From assembly GCA_032622095.1 (NCBI GenBank), contig CP136066.1, forward strand, positions 199,540,978-199,604,977: a stretch of 64,000 nt of DNA, in the 5' to 3' direction. Of the stretch, positions 26,901 through 34,662 are shown in pieces. The first letter of the stretch is position 1. Every line of letters begins with the position of its first letter. This DNA is from Siphonodentalium dalli. Its lineage: Eukaryota > Mollusca > Scaphopoda > Gadilida > Siphonodentaliidae. Below the pieces are notes generated by a model, which was given only the letters and a program-made list of their open reading frames with translations, was not told the origin of the DNA and made no database searches. The translations under genes were made by a program, and so were the position numbers.

Positions 26901-29761
26901 TCATTCCACCCACAAATACCCACACTGTATACGCCATCAACAATCGTATTCAAATCACACCAAATGTTATCATAATCGACCCAAACTTCCAGCTGTCAGT
27001 TCAAAATCTAGCTAATCCACGTTACTTCATGATTGGGAAATGGTCAGACAGAATACGTGTATATATACTATAATTGTTCGTGCACAGAGATGAATAATTT
27101 TCTCTTAACCCATGGTAATTAAGGAATTTACTATGATAATATTGTGAGTTGTGTGTTGTAGAATTAGGGATTTTAAAACCGACGTAGAATGCGCGCTAAT
27201 CTAAATGAGGAAATGACGCAATGTCGTGACTGCTTATAAACAACTCGCCGTGCTTGCGAGAAATTAACTAGCACTCGACCTGCATTTCTCTGACACAAAG
27301 CGCATTTTGAGAATAATATCGCATCAGTACAATCATTATAGTATAAGTTTATTCTTGAGGAAATTATCATAATCTGATAAATGTTATTTCTAAATTATAA
27401 CCTATATCGAAGACCACCCGTCCCTTTAAATATAATGTAGTCCACCCTCTAAAATCCATCGGATAAAACGTAACCTTATATTACGGTTTACTAATTCATA
27501 CCGATATCGCAATTATACTTATCATTTTGCATGGTGTGATCCCCGTTCGGACTGGTGTTAGATGAAGGTGCCAGGCTTGAGTGACGTATCAATCTCCGGA
27601 CCGAACTGTGTGTTATAAAGTTCATAACAGGCCAGAAGATGAATACGTTCCCATGTTTTGAACGGGTGTAATATGATTTCTACTGGGGAAGCCAGAATAG
27701 AGATTCATGGCATGCTCTAACAGCGATGACGATTATACATACCATCTGGCATCGTGTGATCCCCGTTCGGACCGGTGCTAGCTGAAGGTGTCGAGCCTGA
27801 ACGGCGCAGGAATGTCCGGGTAGAATTGTGAGTCCAAACACAAAAATCTACCTCAAAGTCACAGTCCACAACCTCCGCTGAAAGTCAAGAACATTCTGAC
27901 TGCACAAGTCATTTAAAAAACACTGAGTGAGTATGCCTAGATATGTGGTCATGCTAATTTGCTATGATGTTGACATATGTCTTGCTGAATAAGCTCTGAT
28001 GCTGGTGGGATAAAGTTAGGCTGTTAATAATGAAAGTATCAATGATACTGTAGCTCAACTGAGACAGGGGATAATTTACAATTGCGCGATAAAGAACGCG
28101 GGAGCCATATGAAGCTCGCGATCAATTGGATAAATGCTGTTGGCAGTAGGGTAAGCCAAAGTATTTAGTGATGTGATACATAATATACCCCTGCCTACAT
28201 GTACCAGTAACATCCCTGATCGCACGGAATTTACCTTCGACATTTCTTAGACTGAGTAATTATTTTAACCTCGTAGATATGTGGTCAGTTGGAATGTCTT
28301 ATCACATAACATTAATTAGCCTCCATCTGATCTCTTCTTTGTCTCTCGTACTCATGTATGTTAACCTTACTCTGACCTGCATGGCAGTCAGCGAGTCGTT
28401 AATTTAGTCGAGATATTAACGAGTGGGATTCATGAGAACGGGGTCAGAAGCTGGGAATCGGTCTTCGAAGTTTACATGGATCTTTACCATATGATTTCCT
28501 TATTGACAGCGTTCTCGACTTTATTTACTTACGCTTATATGTATGTGTATGTACCATTGTTGTTGTCACCATTGATGCTTGGTATCGCCACATCACAATT
28601 AAAGTTATCTACTGACGATATAATCACTCGTAACTTACCACTAGACCATCACATCGGCCCAGGTTGCTGGCATACCCATTATGTAACATATGCAAAGAGT
28701 AAAATCCAAGACAGCTGCTGGAATGCAGCCATGTCTTTGAGCGAATATCATTCAAATTTGATAACTCCCATCTGGAAGCGATCCCGAACATGTGTTAAAT
28801 TTTCAAAAAACAATTCTAAGATATGTCGGCTGGAGGGTGTTCCGATGTATTCAAATGTGAATTCTAAGATGGCCGTTAGTGGTCATATATTTGCACGAAA
28901 TTTGAAACTAGAGGTTACCCGAAGATCAATAAAACTTTGGTGACGATCTGATGAGAGGTGTGACCAGTAGGGTGTGCTAAGTTATTTAGTCATGCAAATT
29001 GTAATATCCAAGATGGTCGCCGACAGCCATGTTTTAACAGAATCCGGGAACTTACTGGAGTTCACCCCGAAGATCCATATAAAGTTTTGTGATAATCGGA
29101 CCAGGGAGGTGGCGGCCTGTAAGGTGTGCCGAAGGATTTTTGTCATGCAAAGATGTTTTTCATCGAATATTTTTCAAAAGAGCTCGAATATTTTTGAAAA
29201 TAGCTCACATCAGATTCTAGTGGTTCCTGAAATTTCAAATCATTTCTCCGATAAATGTGAGCTACAGGGAGTACTAATGGTTCAAATGTGAAATCCAAGA
29301 TGGCCGCTGATGTCCATGTTTTTCAACGAAATTCAGACAGCAGTATGATCGCCATCTACTTATTCTATATTGTGTATAAGTGGCGACAAGAAGACGGTCT
29401 GCACTGGCCATGCCGATCCTATGCAAATTCTCAGGATATATTATTATGTTTTTGTATTATGTATTTAATTTGTGCAAATAAATAATCCAATGCAAATCCA
29501 ATAGTAAGCTCCCATCTAGAGGTCACTCAGATGGTCCATATTAAGTGTGGACACACACGCACACCCTCACACATACACTACCCCCATACACACACAAACA
29601 CATACATATAAACATATATATATACATACACAGACATATATACACATAGACATACACACACATACATAAATGTACATATACACATATATATACATATACA
29701 TATATATACATATATTTACATATATACACATATATATACATATATACACATATATATACAT

Positions 29762-29808
<47 letters not shown>

Positions 29809-30121
29809 ACTAAACGGAATAACCAAACAACATTGCCAAGCCATCACAAACATATACTACACCCTCAAGTGGAAAATGAAGGTGCGAAATGCTTTTATGG
29901 CAGCTACAAGTAATATACAGTTACCAAATTCCACTCGGAATACATTCTCATAAATCGTTTCTAATACGCTAGAAATAGTCGAATGAACTGAAATTTCTAA
30001 CTCCTGCTAATTCTCACACGAAATTGCCAACTTTCAAAACATATTGACCAAAGACGGGTGGATATTTACCTGTAACCATGAACATCGGGCTCACTGCGAG
30101 GCACAACCATAGCATCTGCAT
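5770..30121 (-). CDS. Secreted single-MAM-domain protein gene, five coding exons, 3' incomplete
   Basis: This is the whole locus; exons are listed separately. Joining the five exons gives 221 residues: signal peptide 1-18, MAM domain about 23-176, Gly/Ser/Thr linker 177-221. MAM domains (meprin, A5/neuropilin, receptor phosphatase mu) are extracellular adhesion and oligomerisation modules, so the product should be exported. Seen directly: MAM landmarks CDFE, a second Cys seven residues later, [25 protein letters not shown] and the C-terminal GDTAIDDIS. Junction phases are 1, 1, 0, 1 and every junction keeps the frame. Introns 1 to 4 are about 2.2, 9.5, 9.0 and 2.9 kb. Odd points: the third and fourth conserved MAM cysteines are missing, and exon 2 has a decayed duplicate. 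No specific orthologue is recognised, so no symbol is given. The last exon is not identified; the 5' UTR lies beyond 30121. Confidence 0.85.
5905..8837 (-). other. Intron 4 of the MAM gene
   Basis: About 2.9 kb between exons 4 and 5. Its first 800 bp is almost entirely the 44-bp minisatellite. From 6375 to 6632 an 85-codon open frame lies on the minus strand. It has no recognised domain, and an in-frame stop lies close upstream of its ATG. The rest shows nothing. Confidence 0.7.
8034..8820. repeat. 44-bp minisatellite, about 18 copies
   Basis: The unit GTGTGAGACAACACAACCCC, TGTCGCCACACCCTGAGTAT, GTTG recurs every 44 bp with few substitutions (G/T in GTTGGTG; first and last units diverged). 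Since 44 is not a multiple of 3 and the unit has no stop on the minus strand, all three minus frames stay open. These long frames are an effect of the repeat and not evidence of coding. The array starts 12 bp beyond the donor of exon 4. Confidence 0.95.
8838..8916 (-). CDS. Exon 4: C-terminal MAM segment
   Basis: A 79-nt exon with acceptor GTTTTTGCAG and donor TTCACAG|GTAAGC. It enters in phase 0 and leaves in phase 1. It encodes residues 151-176, starting [13 protein letters not shown] and ending [13 protein letters not shown]. The G-D-x-A-I-D-D-I-S string is the signature end of MAM domains. Joined to exon 3 it gives ...DYV-ITITAE..., as expected for the last beta strands. The usual Cys a few residues after DDIS is absent: codon 177 is Ala and the linker follows. 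Reading past the donor stays open: the same frame runs through 12 intronic bases and then through the whole 44-bp minisatellite before a stop, so intron retention would add a long repetitive tail. Confidence 0.88.
10596..11510 (+). repeat. LTR-like block of family A with a nested insertion
   Basis: The left part (TTTCAGCTGTTGAGATGGCG to GCCAGTTCATTGACTCT) and the right part (TCATTGACCCTTATCATATA to GAACCTGGGGAGTG) match the continuous copy at 16420-16745. About 515 bp lies inserted between them, roughly 10790-11310, bounded by repeated TCATTGAC, a plausible target duplication. Confidence 0.5.
10795..10954. repeat. Near-perfect 160-bp foldback
   Basis: Arms of about 78 bp (ATAAGGATTAACTGTCATGT outward) pair with one substitution and one 2-nt indel around the centre ACCCGAAGGGT. 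It lies at the left end of the insertion inside the LTR-like block. Confidence 0.9.
11561..11607. repeat. Purine (GGAAA)n tract
   Basis: An imperfect run of GGAAAGAAGGAAAGAAGAAA type, all purine on the plus strand. Confidence 0.8.
11620..13120. repeat. Satellite-like tandem repeat of about 305 bp
   Basis: ATGTTATCAGCT recurs at 12281, 12582 and 12890. Whole units share AATAATCACGRGAATAA, TATGGTATCCTA, GATGCATATATATACAGA and GTTAGTTGTCTGTCTG. There are about three recognisable units, with a diverged half unit at 11620-11710. Short frames here are not conserved between units. Confidence 0.8.
14666..15229 (-). mobile_element. 5'-truncated retroposon with poly(A) tail and 15-bp target duplication
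   Basis: It is flanked by TTGTCTGAGGATTTT at 14651-14665 and again at 15230-15244. A T-rich tract at the left end is a poly(A) tail on the minus strand, so the element points minus. The body matches 47976-48471 at about 90 percent in the same orientation. No ORF is kept; it is a SINE or the 3' end of a LINE. Confidence 0.8.
15939..16157. repeat. 82-bp tandem repeat, about 2.7 copies
   Basis: Units share AACGCTGSATCTGGATCAAC and TATTCGGAATATAGCCAGGA followed by CAAACGGGGTTA. Confidence 0.75.
16689..17373. repeat. Direct duplication, copies about 520 bp apart
   Basis: 16689-16843 and 17212-17373 are nearly identical: CCATGCCTGCCTGATGTTAA, the AATAAATGTTTTTTTAACAG block, then ATGGTATACC and TTAGATGGTTACCAATTTGG. 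The second copy has an extra TTTAAAACAG. Confidence 0.85.
17953..18215 (-). CDS. Exon 3: central MAM domain
   Basis: A 263-nt exon with acceptor CCACTTTTCAG and donor ATTATGTG|GTGAGT. It enters in phase 1 and leaves in phase 0, encoding residues 64-150. Diagnostic MAM motifs in order are [11 protein letters not shown] (64-74), SSPNITP (84-90, with an N-I-T glycosylation sequon at 87), [16 protein letters not shown] (97-112) and [20 protein letters not shown] (124-143). The WYHM-x-G and GDQG-x-x-W motifs are the most conserved core of the family. In most family members a Cys sits a few residues before the WYHM motif; here the segment reads GPSSFKLW, with no Cys. The exon is GC-richer than its flanks. 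It should join exon 4 across a 9-kb intron. Confidence 0.9.
18396..18425. repeat. Short hairpin TATACTTCCATG
   Basis: A perfect 12-bp inverted pair around GTTTAG. A related string occurs at 25798-25812. It may be the end of a small element. Confidence 0.5.
18739..18862. repeat. 62-bp tandem duplication
   Basis: Two units containing GCTGGCCGTTATCAGTATAC and ACACACATATTTCGGAC. Confidence 0.85.
19255..19372 (-). repeat. Possible tRNA-derived SINE remnant
   Basis: The minus strand carries a good B-box-like GCGTTCGAATC near 19311-19321, with GGTAGAGGAATGAG upstream as a weak A box. It does not fold as an intact tRNA by eye. Confidence 0.25.
20328..23088. mobile_element. DNA-transposon candidate with CACTGTTAAA ends, non-autonomous
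   Basis: The left end CACTGTTAAA and right end TTTAACAGTG are inverted. The part from about 20890 to 23088 has an inverted copy at 54758-56980, with shared blocks throughout (for example GGTACAATTAACA, GCTTCGATGTC, ATTTTGCGCTTAATA). No transposase frame survives. Only about 10 bp of the ends match, so the left boundary is less sure. The CACTG start occurs in more than one superfamily, so the class is left open. Confidence 0.5.
23199..23223. repeat. (TA)n microsatellite
   Basis: A run of about 12 TA dinucleotides. Confidence 0.9.
23903..24302. repeat. Intronic direct duplication, copy 1
   Basis: AAATGGAACCAGCTTCGGAT to GCAGTTGAAC matches 26608-26908 at roughly 90 percent. This copy carries about 130 extra bases, including a (TGAT)n run near 24030. 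Confidence 0.8.
26238..26393. repeat. 53-bp tandem repeat, about 3 copies
   Basis: Unit ACACCAATAACCACACACCC, ATTGCCATAGAAGTGACGAA, then CRCCATGACTGAT. The open frame on the minus strand follows from the repeat. Confidence 0.9.
26608..26908. repeat. Intronic direct duplication, copy 2
   Basis: Same orientation as copy 1, 2.7 kb away, without the (TGAT)n insertion. It may mark a segmental duplication in this intron. Confidence 0.8.
27523..27632 (-). pseudogene. Decayed duplicate of MAM exon 2
   Basis: The minus strand repeats the second half of exon 2 without gaps at the residue level: it starts [13 protein letters not shown] against [13 protein letters not shown], then [15 protein letters not shown] against [15 protein letters not shown]. 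The donor position reads AAAATG|ATAAGT, so the obligatory GT is now AT. Upstream, the stretch carrying CDFE and the second Cys is deleted and out of frame, and no acceptor is evident. It lies downstream of the real exon in transcript order, inside intron 2. I read it as a tandem exon duplication that was later lost. An alternative is that it was once a mutually exclusive exon. Confidence 0.75.
27743..27877 (-). CDS. Exon 2: N-terminal part of the MAM domain
   Basis: A 135-nt exon with acceptor TTGACTTTCAG and donor CAGATG|GTATGT; it enters and leaves in phase 1. It encodes residues 18-63. It opens with [19 protein letters not shown], the classic MAM start: Cys23 in CDFE, Cys30 and Trp32. It ends with [11 protein letters not shown], matching the conserved P-x-x-DHT turn of MAM domains. 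N35-S36-T37 is a possible N-glycosylation site. The last codon is completed by GA from exon 3 to give the Gly run before NYIYFE. A degenerate second copy lies about 110 bp away at 27523-27632. The call rests on motif recognition and on the splice phases on both sides. Confidence 0.88.
28700..29340. repeat. Degenerate repeat with AAGATGGCCG blocks
   Basis: AATCCAAGATGGYCGCYGAC-like blocks followed by AGCCATGTTTT recur at about 28710, 28870, 29010 and 29295. Between them lie shared GAAATTTGAA, ACCCCGAAGATC and GTGCTAAG/GTGCCGAAG blocks, so spacing is about 140-160 bp or a multiple. The plus-strand open frames over it differ between units. Confidence 0.6.
29551..29806. repeat. (CA)n/(TA)n microsatellite
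   Basis: Alternating ACACAC, ATACACAT and TATATA runs. Open minus-strand frames made of Tyr, Ile, Met, Cys and Val are caused by the dinucleotide pattern. Confidence 0.95.
30070..30121 (-). CDS. Exon 1: start codon and signal peptide of the MAM gene
   Basis: A 52-nt exon lies between a pyrimidine-rich acceptor (ATTCCTGTTTCCAG just before the ATG) and the donor ACAG|GTAAAT. It encodes 17 residues, [17 protein letters not shown], plus the first base of codon 18. This is a typical secretion signal with the hydrophobic core [13 protein letters not shown]. Codon 18 is made by splicing to exon 2 and reads Ala, giving V-T-A before Glu19, a good signal-peptidase site. The ATG is the first base of the exon, so a noncoding exon must lie upstream. 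A second in-frame Met at residue 3 could also start translation. The phase 1 exit matches exon 2. The fit of signal peptide, phase and position just upstream of the first MAM exon makes this start convincing. Confidence 0.8.
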
Positions 30122-30941
30122 CTGGAAACAGGAATGAAATTAGCCATTCGTAATGTCGTACAAACAGTGAATAAGTTTGTAAAGACTGAAGTATTGCCTC
30201 GTAACTTGGAATGAACGCATAAAGTACATGTAGTCGAATTTAATATATCCTTAATATTTAGAAATACATATGTTTGTTACATGGCTACAGTTATTGCACA
30301 TGACCAGACGGTAATATACTTTACAGTATCCAGTTGTGACGAATAACACGATATACATATGTACATGTAAGGCATGGTTGCCCAGTACCACAAGATCGAA
30401 GAGGATGGTGGTATTGCTCCACCGAGCAATGTATCATGCTAAACCGAATAACTGGATACACTGTTTGCCATGCAGACAATTCTTACCGATTGGAAAGTAT
30501 GATTAACATACGGGGGTTTCTCGCCGAATGCAAATGTTTTCCCATGAAATATGACACCATATTCGGGTTTATGGACGTGATAAACTAAGCCTACTGATAA
30601 AACGACAAACACAAATTTAGTTGCAAACAGATAAAGTGTCCGTTATACACATTTTCCACACTTGACCAAAGTAACAGCAGTAATAAATTACACTGGTATT
30701 TTGTGTGATAAATTTATTATGGTAAAAACATGGTTTTGCCATGTGTTACCTTACTACTAGTAAATGTACCACCCAGACCGTTGCACAATACTTTAGTTTA
30801 ATTTGCCATGATTATTAGCATGCCCCTATATTAAATGCCACAGTAATCCATCATCTATAGTAATTACCATGATAATGCCATGGGGAACGCCGTGGCAACA
30901 TTTGAAATCTAACATGCCACATCATTAAATTTGCCGTGGGA
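30122..30941. other. Upstream flank of the MAM gene, no feature seen
   Basis: It should hold the intron or promoter immediately upstream of exon 1. A donor-like AATCG|GTAAGA occurs on the minus strand near 30487, but no first exon can be argued. No TATA box is distinguishable in this AT-rich DNA. Confidence 0.4.
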
Positions 30942-31065
30942 CAATTTTCCTCATTTCGAGGGCTAATTCAGCAATTCTTGAATAGGTACTCTGGAACACA
31001 TGGGTATGTACTCCAGAGTACCTATTCAAGAATTGCTGAATTAGCCCTCGAAATGAGGAAAATTG
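30942..31065. repeat. Perfect 54-bp inverted repeat
   Basis: Arms starting CAATTTTCCTCATTTCGAGG pair without a single mismatch across a 16-bp loop. It leads directly into the GGTACTCC-type repeat. Confidence 0.95.
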
Positions 31066-31355
31066 TTATCCACATATTACCTGGATATTTGGTAATCCGG
31101 AGTACCCGGACATGTACCACTTGTACCTGGACAGGTACTCGACATATTACCTGGATAGTTGGTACGCCAGGGTAATCGGGCAGGTTCTCCATATATTACC
31201 TGGATATTTGGTACATCAACTTACCCGGATAGGTTCCTCATAGTACCTGGACCGGTACTCCACATATTACCTGGATAGTTGGTACTCTTGAACACATAGA
31301 CATGTACTACAGAGTACTTACATAGGTACACTATATTACATGGATAGGTACTCCT
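31066..31355. repeat. Imperfect tandem repeat of ATATTACCTGGATA units
   Basis: CATATTACCTGGATAKTTGG, GGTACTCC and GTACCTGGA recur irregularly. Related strings appear at 38430-38510. Confidence 0.7.
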
Positions 31356-31639
31356 TAATACTATTGTGTCTATGTCTATTCTGACATGGTAAATGAGTCA
31401 TTAACAATTCTCAACTATATATACAACTTATTTGATTTCGTTCATTGACACACACACTGGCGGATATTACTGTCTCAACATGTGTGTACACACAAATCTG
31501 ATCGTGTGTTAACGACCATGCCATGCATAATTACCACTTATTCCCCTAAAATATATTTCGAACCAGCTTACCTAGCTGTGGTCGCAAGTATACTTATAGA
31601 TGATTACGCTCACATGATCCCATGGTATATCTATAATAT

Positions 31640-32085
31640 ACAAGCTTACTATTTGTTAAATAGCGCCAGTATGTTCCCAGTTCGATCCCACGGCATATCG
31701 ATCGCATTATATTTCCAGCGGATTAAAGTAACATGATCCCATGACATATCTACAATATGTAATATCACCTACTTGTTTAATATCTATAAAAGGCAATATT
31801 CCTACTTGTCTAAATATTGCAAGTATGGTTCCATCTTGATCATGTGGTATAGCTGTAATATTCTTACTTGTTTAAATATAGCCAGTATGGTTCCAGCTTG
31901 ATTCCTCGGCATATCTATAATATGCAATATTCCTACTTGTTTAAATATTGCAAGTACGGTTCCATTCTGATCACGCGGCATATCTATAATATGAAATAGT
32001 CCTAACTGTTTACATGTTTACATGTTACATGTTTACATGTTGCAAGTACGGTTCCATTCTGATCCCGCGGCATATCTATCTAATA
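31640..32085. repeat. Imperfect tandem repeat of about 66-75 bp
   Basis: Units contain ACTTGTTTAAATATTGCAAG, TAYGGTTCCA and GATCNCGYGGCATATCTATA. Six or so units are recognisable. Confidence 0.75.
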
Positions 32086-32606
32086 AATTATCATTATCAT
32101 TATCCGTGACAACTGCGGATTAACCTATTTTAATAACATAACGTATGGCACTAGCCTTTTATTTCATAGAGCGATATATTACGATGCAAATTAAATATTA
32201 GTCACGTGTATACATGTATATGTGATACATACACAATGCGATACACTATAAGCTTATGTTATATGAGCACCCAGAGTAGGTGACAGTGTCGGATTATTCC
32301 TGAGACCTACCTCTCCCATTGGACGTGAATCATTTTGGATTACCACTCAGTGGGCGTGAACTAGTGAAATGTGATAACAACGAGCCAACGAGAAGCCATC
32401 TCATTAGACATGCTGGCACATTTACAAGATGCCTCTTTCGGAAACCATTTCTGACTCAAGTTACCCAGATGTGTACAATACAACTGGTTACTGGTCAGTT
32501 ATATTCTAAGCTCAGCCAGTGCCTTGGTTAATCTAAATTAACTACAATCGCTCACATCGGCTCTAAATAGGCCACGCAATATAACACTGGCTTCCTCAAC
32601 GGTCAG
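32086..32606. other. No secure feature
   Basis: A 70-codon plus-strand frame at 32319-32531 is unrecognised and may be chance or an eroded part of the retroelement that follows. Confidence 0.35.
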
Positions 32607-32614
32607 GATATATA

Positions 32615-32669
<55 letters not shown>
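32607..32669. repeat. (TA)n microsatellite
   Basis: About 30 TA dinucleotides immediately before the Penelope-like element. Confidence 0.9.
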
Positions 32670-32670
<1 letters not shown>

Positions 32671-32702
32671 GCTGTCAAACGAAACAAACGCAAAATAAAA
32701 AA

Positions 32703-33020
32703 ATGAAGGAGAAAAGTTCACTTTATCGAAACCCTACCTTTAAATTGAACAAGGCTAAAACATTCATACGAAACCTCTCTGATCACAGACTAACGGGTAA
32801 TGAGGTTAAGATGTTAGGTCTAGGAGTTAAATTTGTACCAGCTTCAAGAGTGTGTTCACAAACGATTATTCGCGACTTTGAATGACTTGAACGATGCATG
32901 CGATTACGACACCTTCTTAACTCGAGTGAAAGTGATAGCAGCTATACTCGACACTCGTTTCAAATGCGATCAAAATTCGCTCCCCCATTAGCGAGTAACA
33001 CGATAGAAGACTATATGCGT
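32703..33020 (+). pseudogene. Penelope-like N-terminal fragment
   Basis: The frame from 32703 runs to a TGA at 32883 and continues in the same frame past it (LERCMRLRHLL..., then FAPPLASNTIEDYM), as in the N-terminal region of Penelope-like proteins. A frameshift near 33020 moves the coding to the next fragment. Confidence 0.7.
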
Positions 33021-33025
33021 GTAAG

Positions 33026-33349
33026 TTGCAGCTTTCAAGTTACAAACATCGATATTCCGACAATATGACACCTGCTCTGAGACAGGCTATGACCGACCTT
33101 AGAAACAACACTAGTGTGGTTATTCTCAAAGCAGACAAAAATAACAACACAGTAATTCTAAACTCTAGCGACTACATAGCCGAAGGACTCAGGAAGCTCA
33201 ATGATGGTATTCACTATAAAGAAATACCATCAATTAATATATCAAGAATCCATAATGAGGTACTGACTCTGGTCTTTGAAATGCACCAATCTAATTCAAT
33301 TGATGATGTCACCAATTTGACAAACTCCACATCTATATTTGTTACCTAA
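33026..33349 (+). pseudogene. Penelope-like RT, KADK block
   Basis: It carries ALRQAMTDLRNN and VVILKADKNNNTVILNSSDY, the conserved early RT block of these elements. After LTNSTSIFVT the frame is lost. The following LPKIHK-like part and the RP.IS-like part are in other frames around 33340-33470. Confidence 0.75.
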
Positions 33350-33477
33350 AATACACAAGATGGGTGATAAATTATCCAAAATTGACGCAGCATTTAATGA
33401 CAGTGGGGAAACATTATTCCGTCCAGGAGACCCATAATCTCCCAGTATGGTGAGCCCACGGAAAAATAGGGCGTTTC

Positions 33478-33951
33478 TTGAATTACTTCCTTAAGCCCAT
33501 AGGTTGCAGACAGGATACTTATGTAAGTAGCACTCCTCACCTTATAAATACACTCAATGAAACGTTGGTACCCAAGGACGCTCTTCTTGTCACCTATGAC
33601 ATCACGTCTCTATACACTAACCTAAAGTTCACAGAACTTCTACTGTCTCTTGAATTTTTCTTGGACACCAGCTCAGATTTAGAATATGAAATCCCTCGTC
33701 CAAAAACTTCGGAACTTGTCAAGATAGCTAAACTGTTACTTGAGAACAACGAGTTTACATTTAATAATATATCCTACCCACAAACCTGTGGCGCACCACA
33801 AGGGGCGATGCCCTCATCGGAAGTGTGTGATCTGGCAATATACAGACACATACATCAAATTATATCTGTCTTTGAACACAATGACAAGATTATTCTTCAC
33901 AAACGCTTCAGAGGTGATGGCCTAATACTATTTACTGTGACTGAAACATAA
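33478..33951 (+). pseudogene. Penelope-like RT palm
   Basis: 157 codons carrying palm motif A (VTYDITSLYTNL), motif B (CGAPQGAMPSSEVCDL) and a motif C region reading RFRGDGLILF. In the relatives I know the last motif has two adjacent Asp (RDDG); here the first is Gly, which would disable catalysis. A stop follows at 33949. Confidence 0.85.
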
Positions 33952-34080
33952 ATGCTACAATTCTTCTATACTGCTAACAAAGTACATAATTTACTAAAAA
34001 TTACATACGAACTGGATACTAAATAAATCAGTTTCCATTATCTCGATATATACAAAGGACAACAGTTCTCCAATACAGGA

Positions 34081-34290
34081 GTGCTTGATACGAAATGTCA
34101 CATCAAGAAAACTGAGGCATTTCAATATCTAGACAGAACATCGAGCCATCCTACGAGCAATTTTAAATCATTTAACACCCGCTATCTCAGAAACTCGAAC
34201 AATGAATCTGATTTTCTAGCTAGGCGCTCACTGTTTGAAAGTAAACTAAAATATAAGGGTTACAAAACTTGTGAATTATATATCATTTGA
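34081..34290 (+). pseudogene. Penelope-like RT thumb fragment
   Basis: It contains LDTKCHIKKTEAFQYLDRTS, HPTSNFKSFNTRYLR and the FESKLKYKGY block that follows motif C in Penelope-like proteins. The frame ends in a TGA. Eroded sequence continues to about 34620. Confidence 0.75.
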
Positions 34291-34662
34291 TATGCGTGCC
34301 GAAATATTAGTCTAAAAATCTAAAGAAAATGTGCACTAAAAACTGCACCCTTTATATGCACAGGCTATCACTCTGGCTCCCACAAAATACTGAACGTATT
34401 ATTGAACAATTGGAGCATAATATCCAACTCAGCATATACGAATCATCTATTCACACAACCTCCTATTCTGATGCACAGGCGCAATTTTAAAAACTAAATG
34501 GAGACAATAACCGCACAAGGCTATATAAAGCAATCGATAATGTGCACGTGGGATTTAAATTTATGTACAACATAAACAATCATCTGTCTTTCACATTTTA
34601 ATTTCCACTGGATGAATGACAAAGTGCACATGAACCAATTTTATGACAACCTTCATAATATG

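Larger units (their letters stand above)
18216..27742 (-). other. Intron 2 of the MAM gene
   Basis: About 9.5 kb between exons 2 and 3. It holds the decayed exon copy next to exon 2, a direct segmental duplication (23.9 and 26.6 kb), the 53-bp tandem triplication, a 2.8-kb transposon candidate (20.3-23.1 kb), a tRNA-like remnant (19.3 kb) and small duplications near 18.7 kb. The stretches 24660-26230 and 26930-27520 contain nothing I can name. Confidence 0.7.
27878..30069 (-). other. Intron 1 of the MAM gene
   Basis: About 2.2 kb between exons 1 and 2. The part next to exon 2 (27900-28470) shows nothing I recognise. The part at 28700-29340 is the AAGATGGCCG-type repeat, and 29551-29806 is a CA/TA microsatellite; both are listed separately. 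I see no further coding exon. Confidence 0.7.
32700..34620 (+). mobile_element. Penelope-like retroelement, inactive
   Basis: Consecutive plus-strand fragments in the order expected of a Penelope-like reverse transcriptase: an N-terminal block (LTGNEVKMLGLGVKFVPAS), a lysine-rich block (VVILKADKNNNTVILN), fingers and palm (YDITSLYTN, then CGAPQGAMPS) and a thumb block (HPTSNFKSF, then KYKGYKTCEL). Several frameshifts and in-frame stops separate the fragments. No GIY-YIG endonuclease is seen, and no terminal repeats are evident. The copy is long dead. Confidence 0.85.

Noticed and set aside
28476-28943. 155-codon plus-strand frame
   Set aside because: Its second half runs over the AAGATGGCCG repeat and the next units do not keep the frame.
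29541-29810. Open frames of [10 protein letters not shown] type
   Set aside because: Translation of a CA/TA microsatellite.
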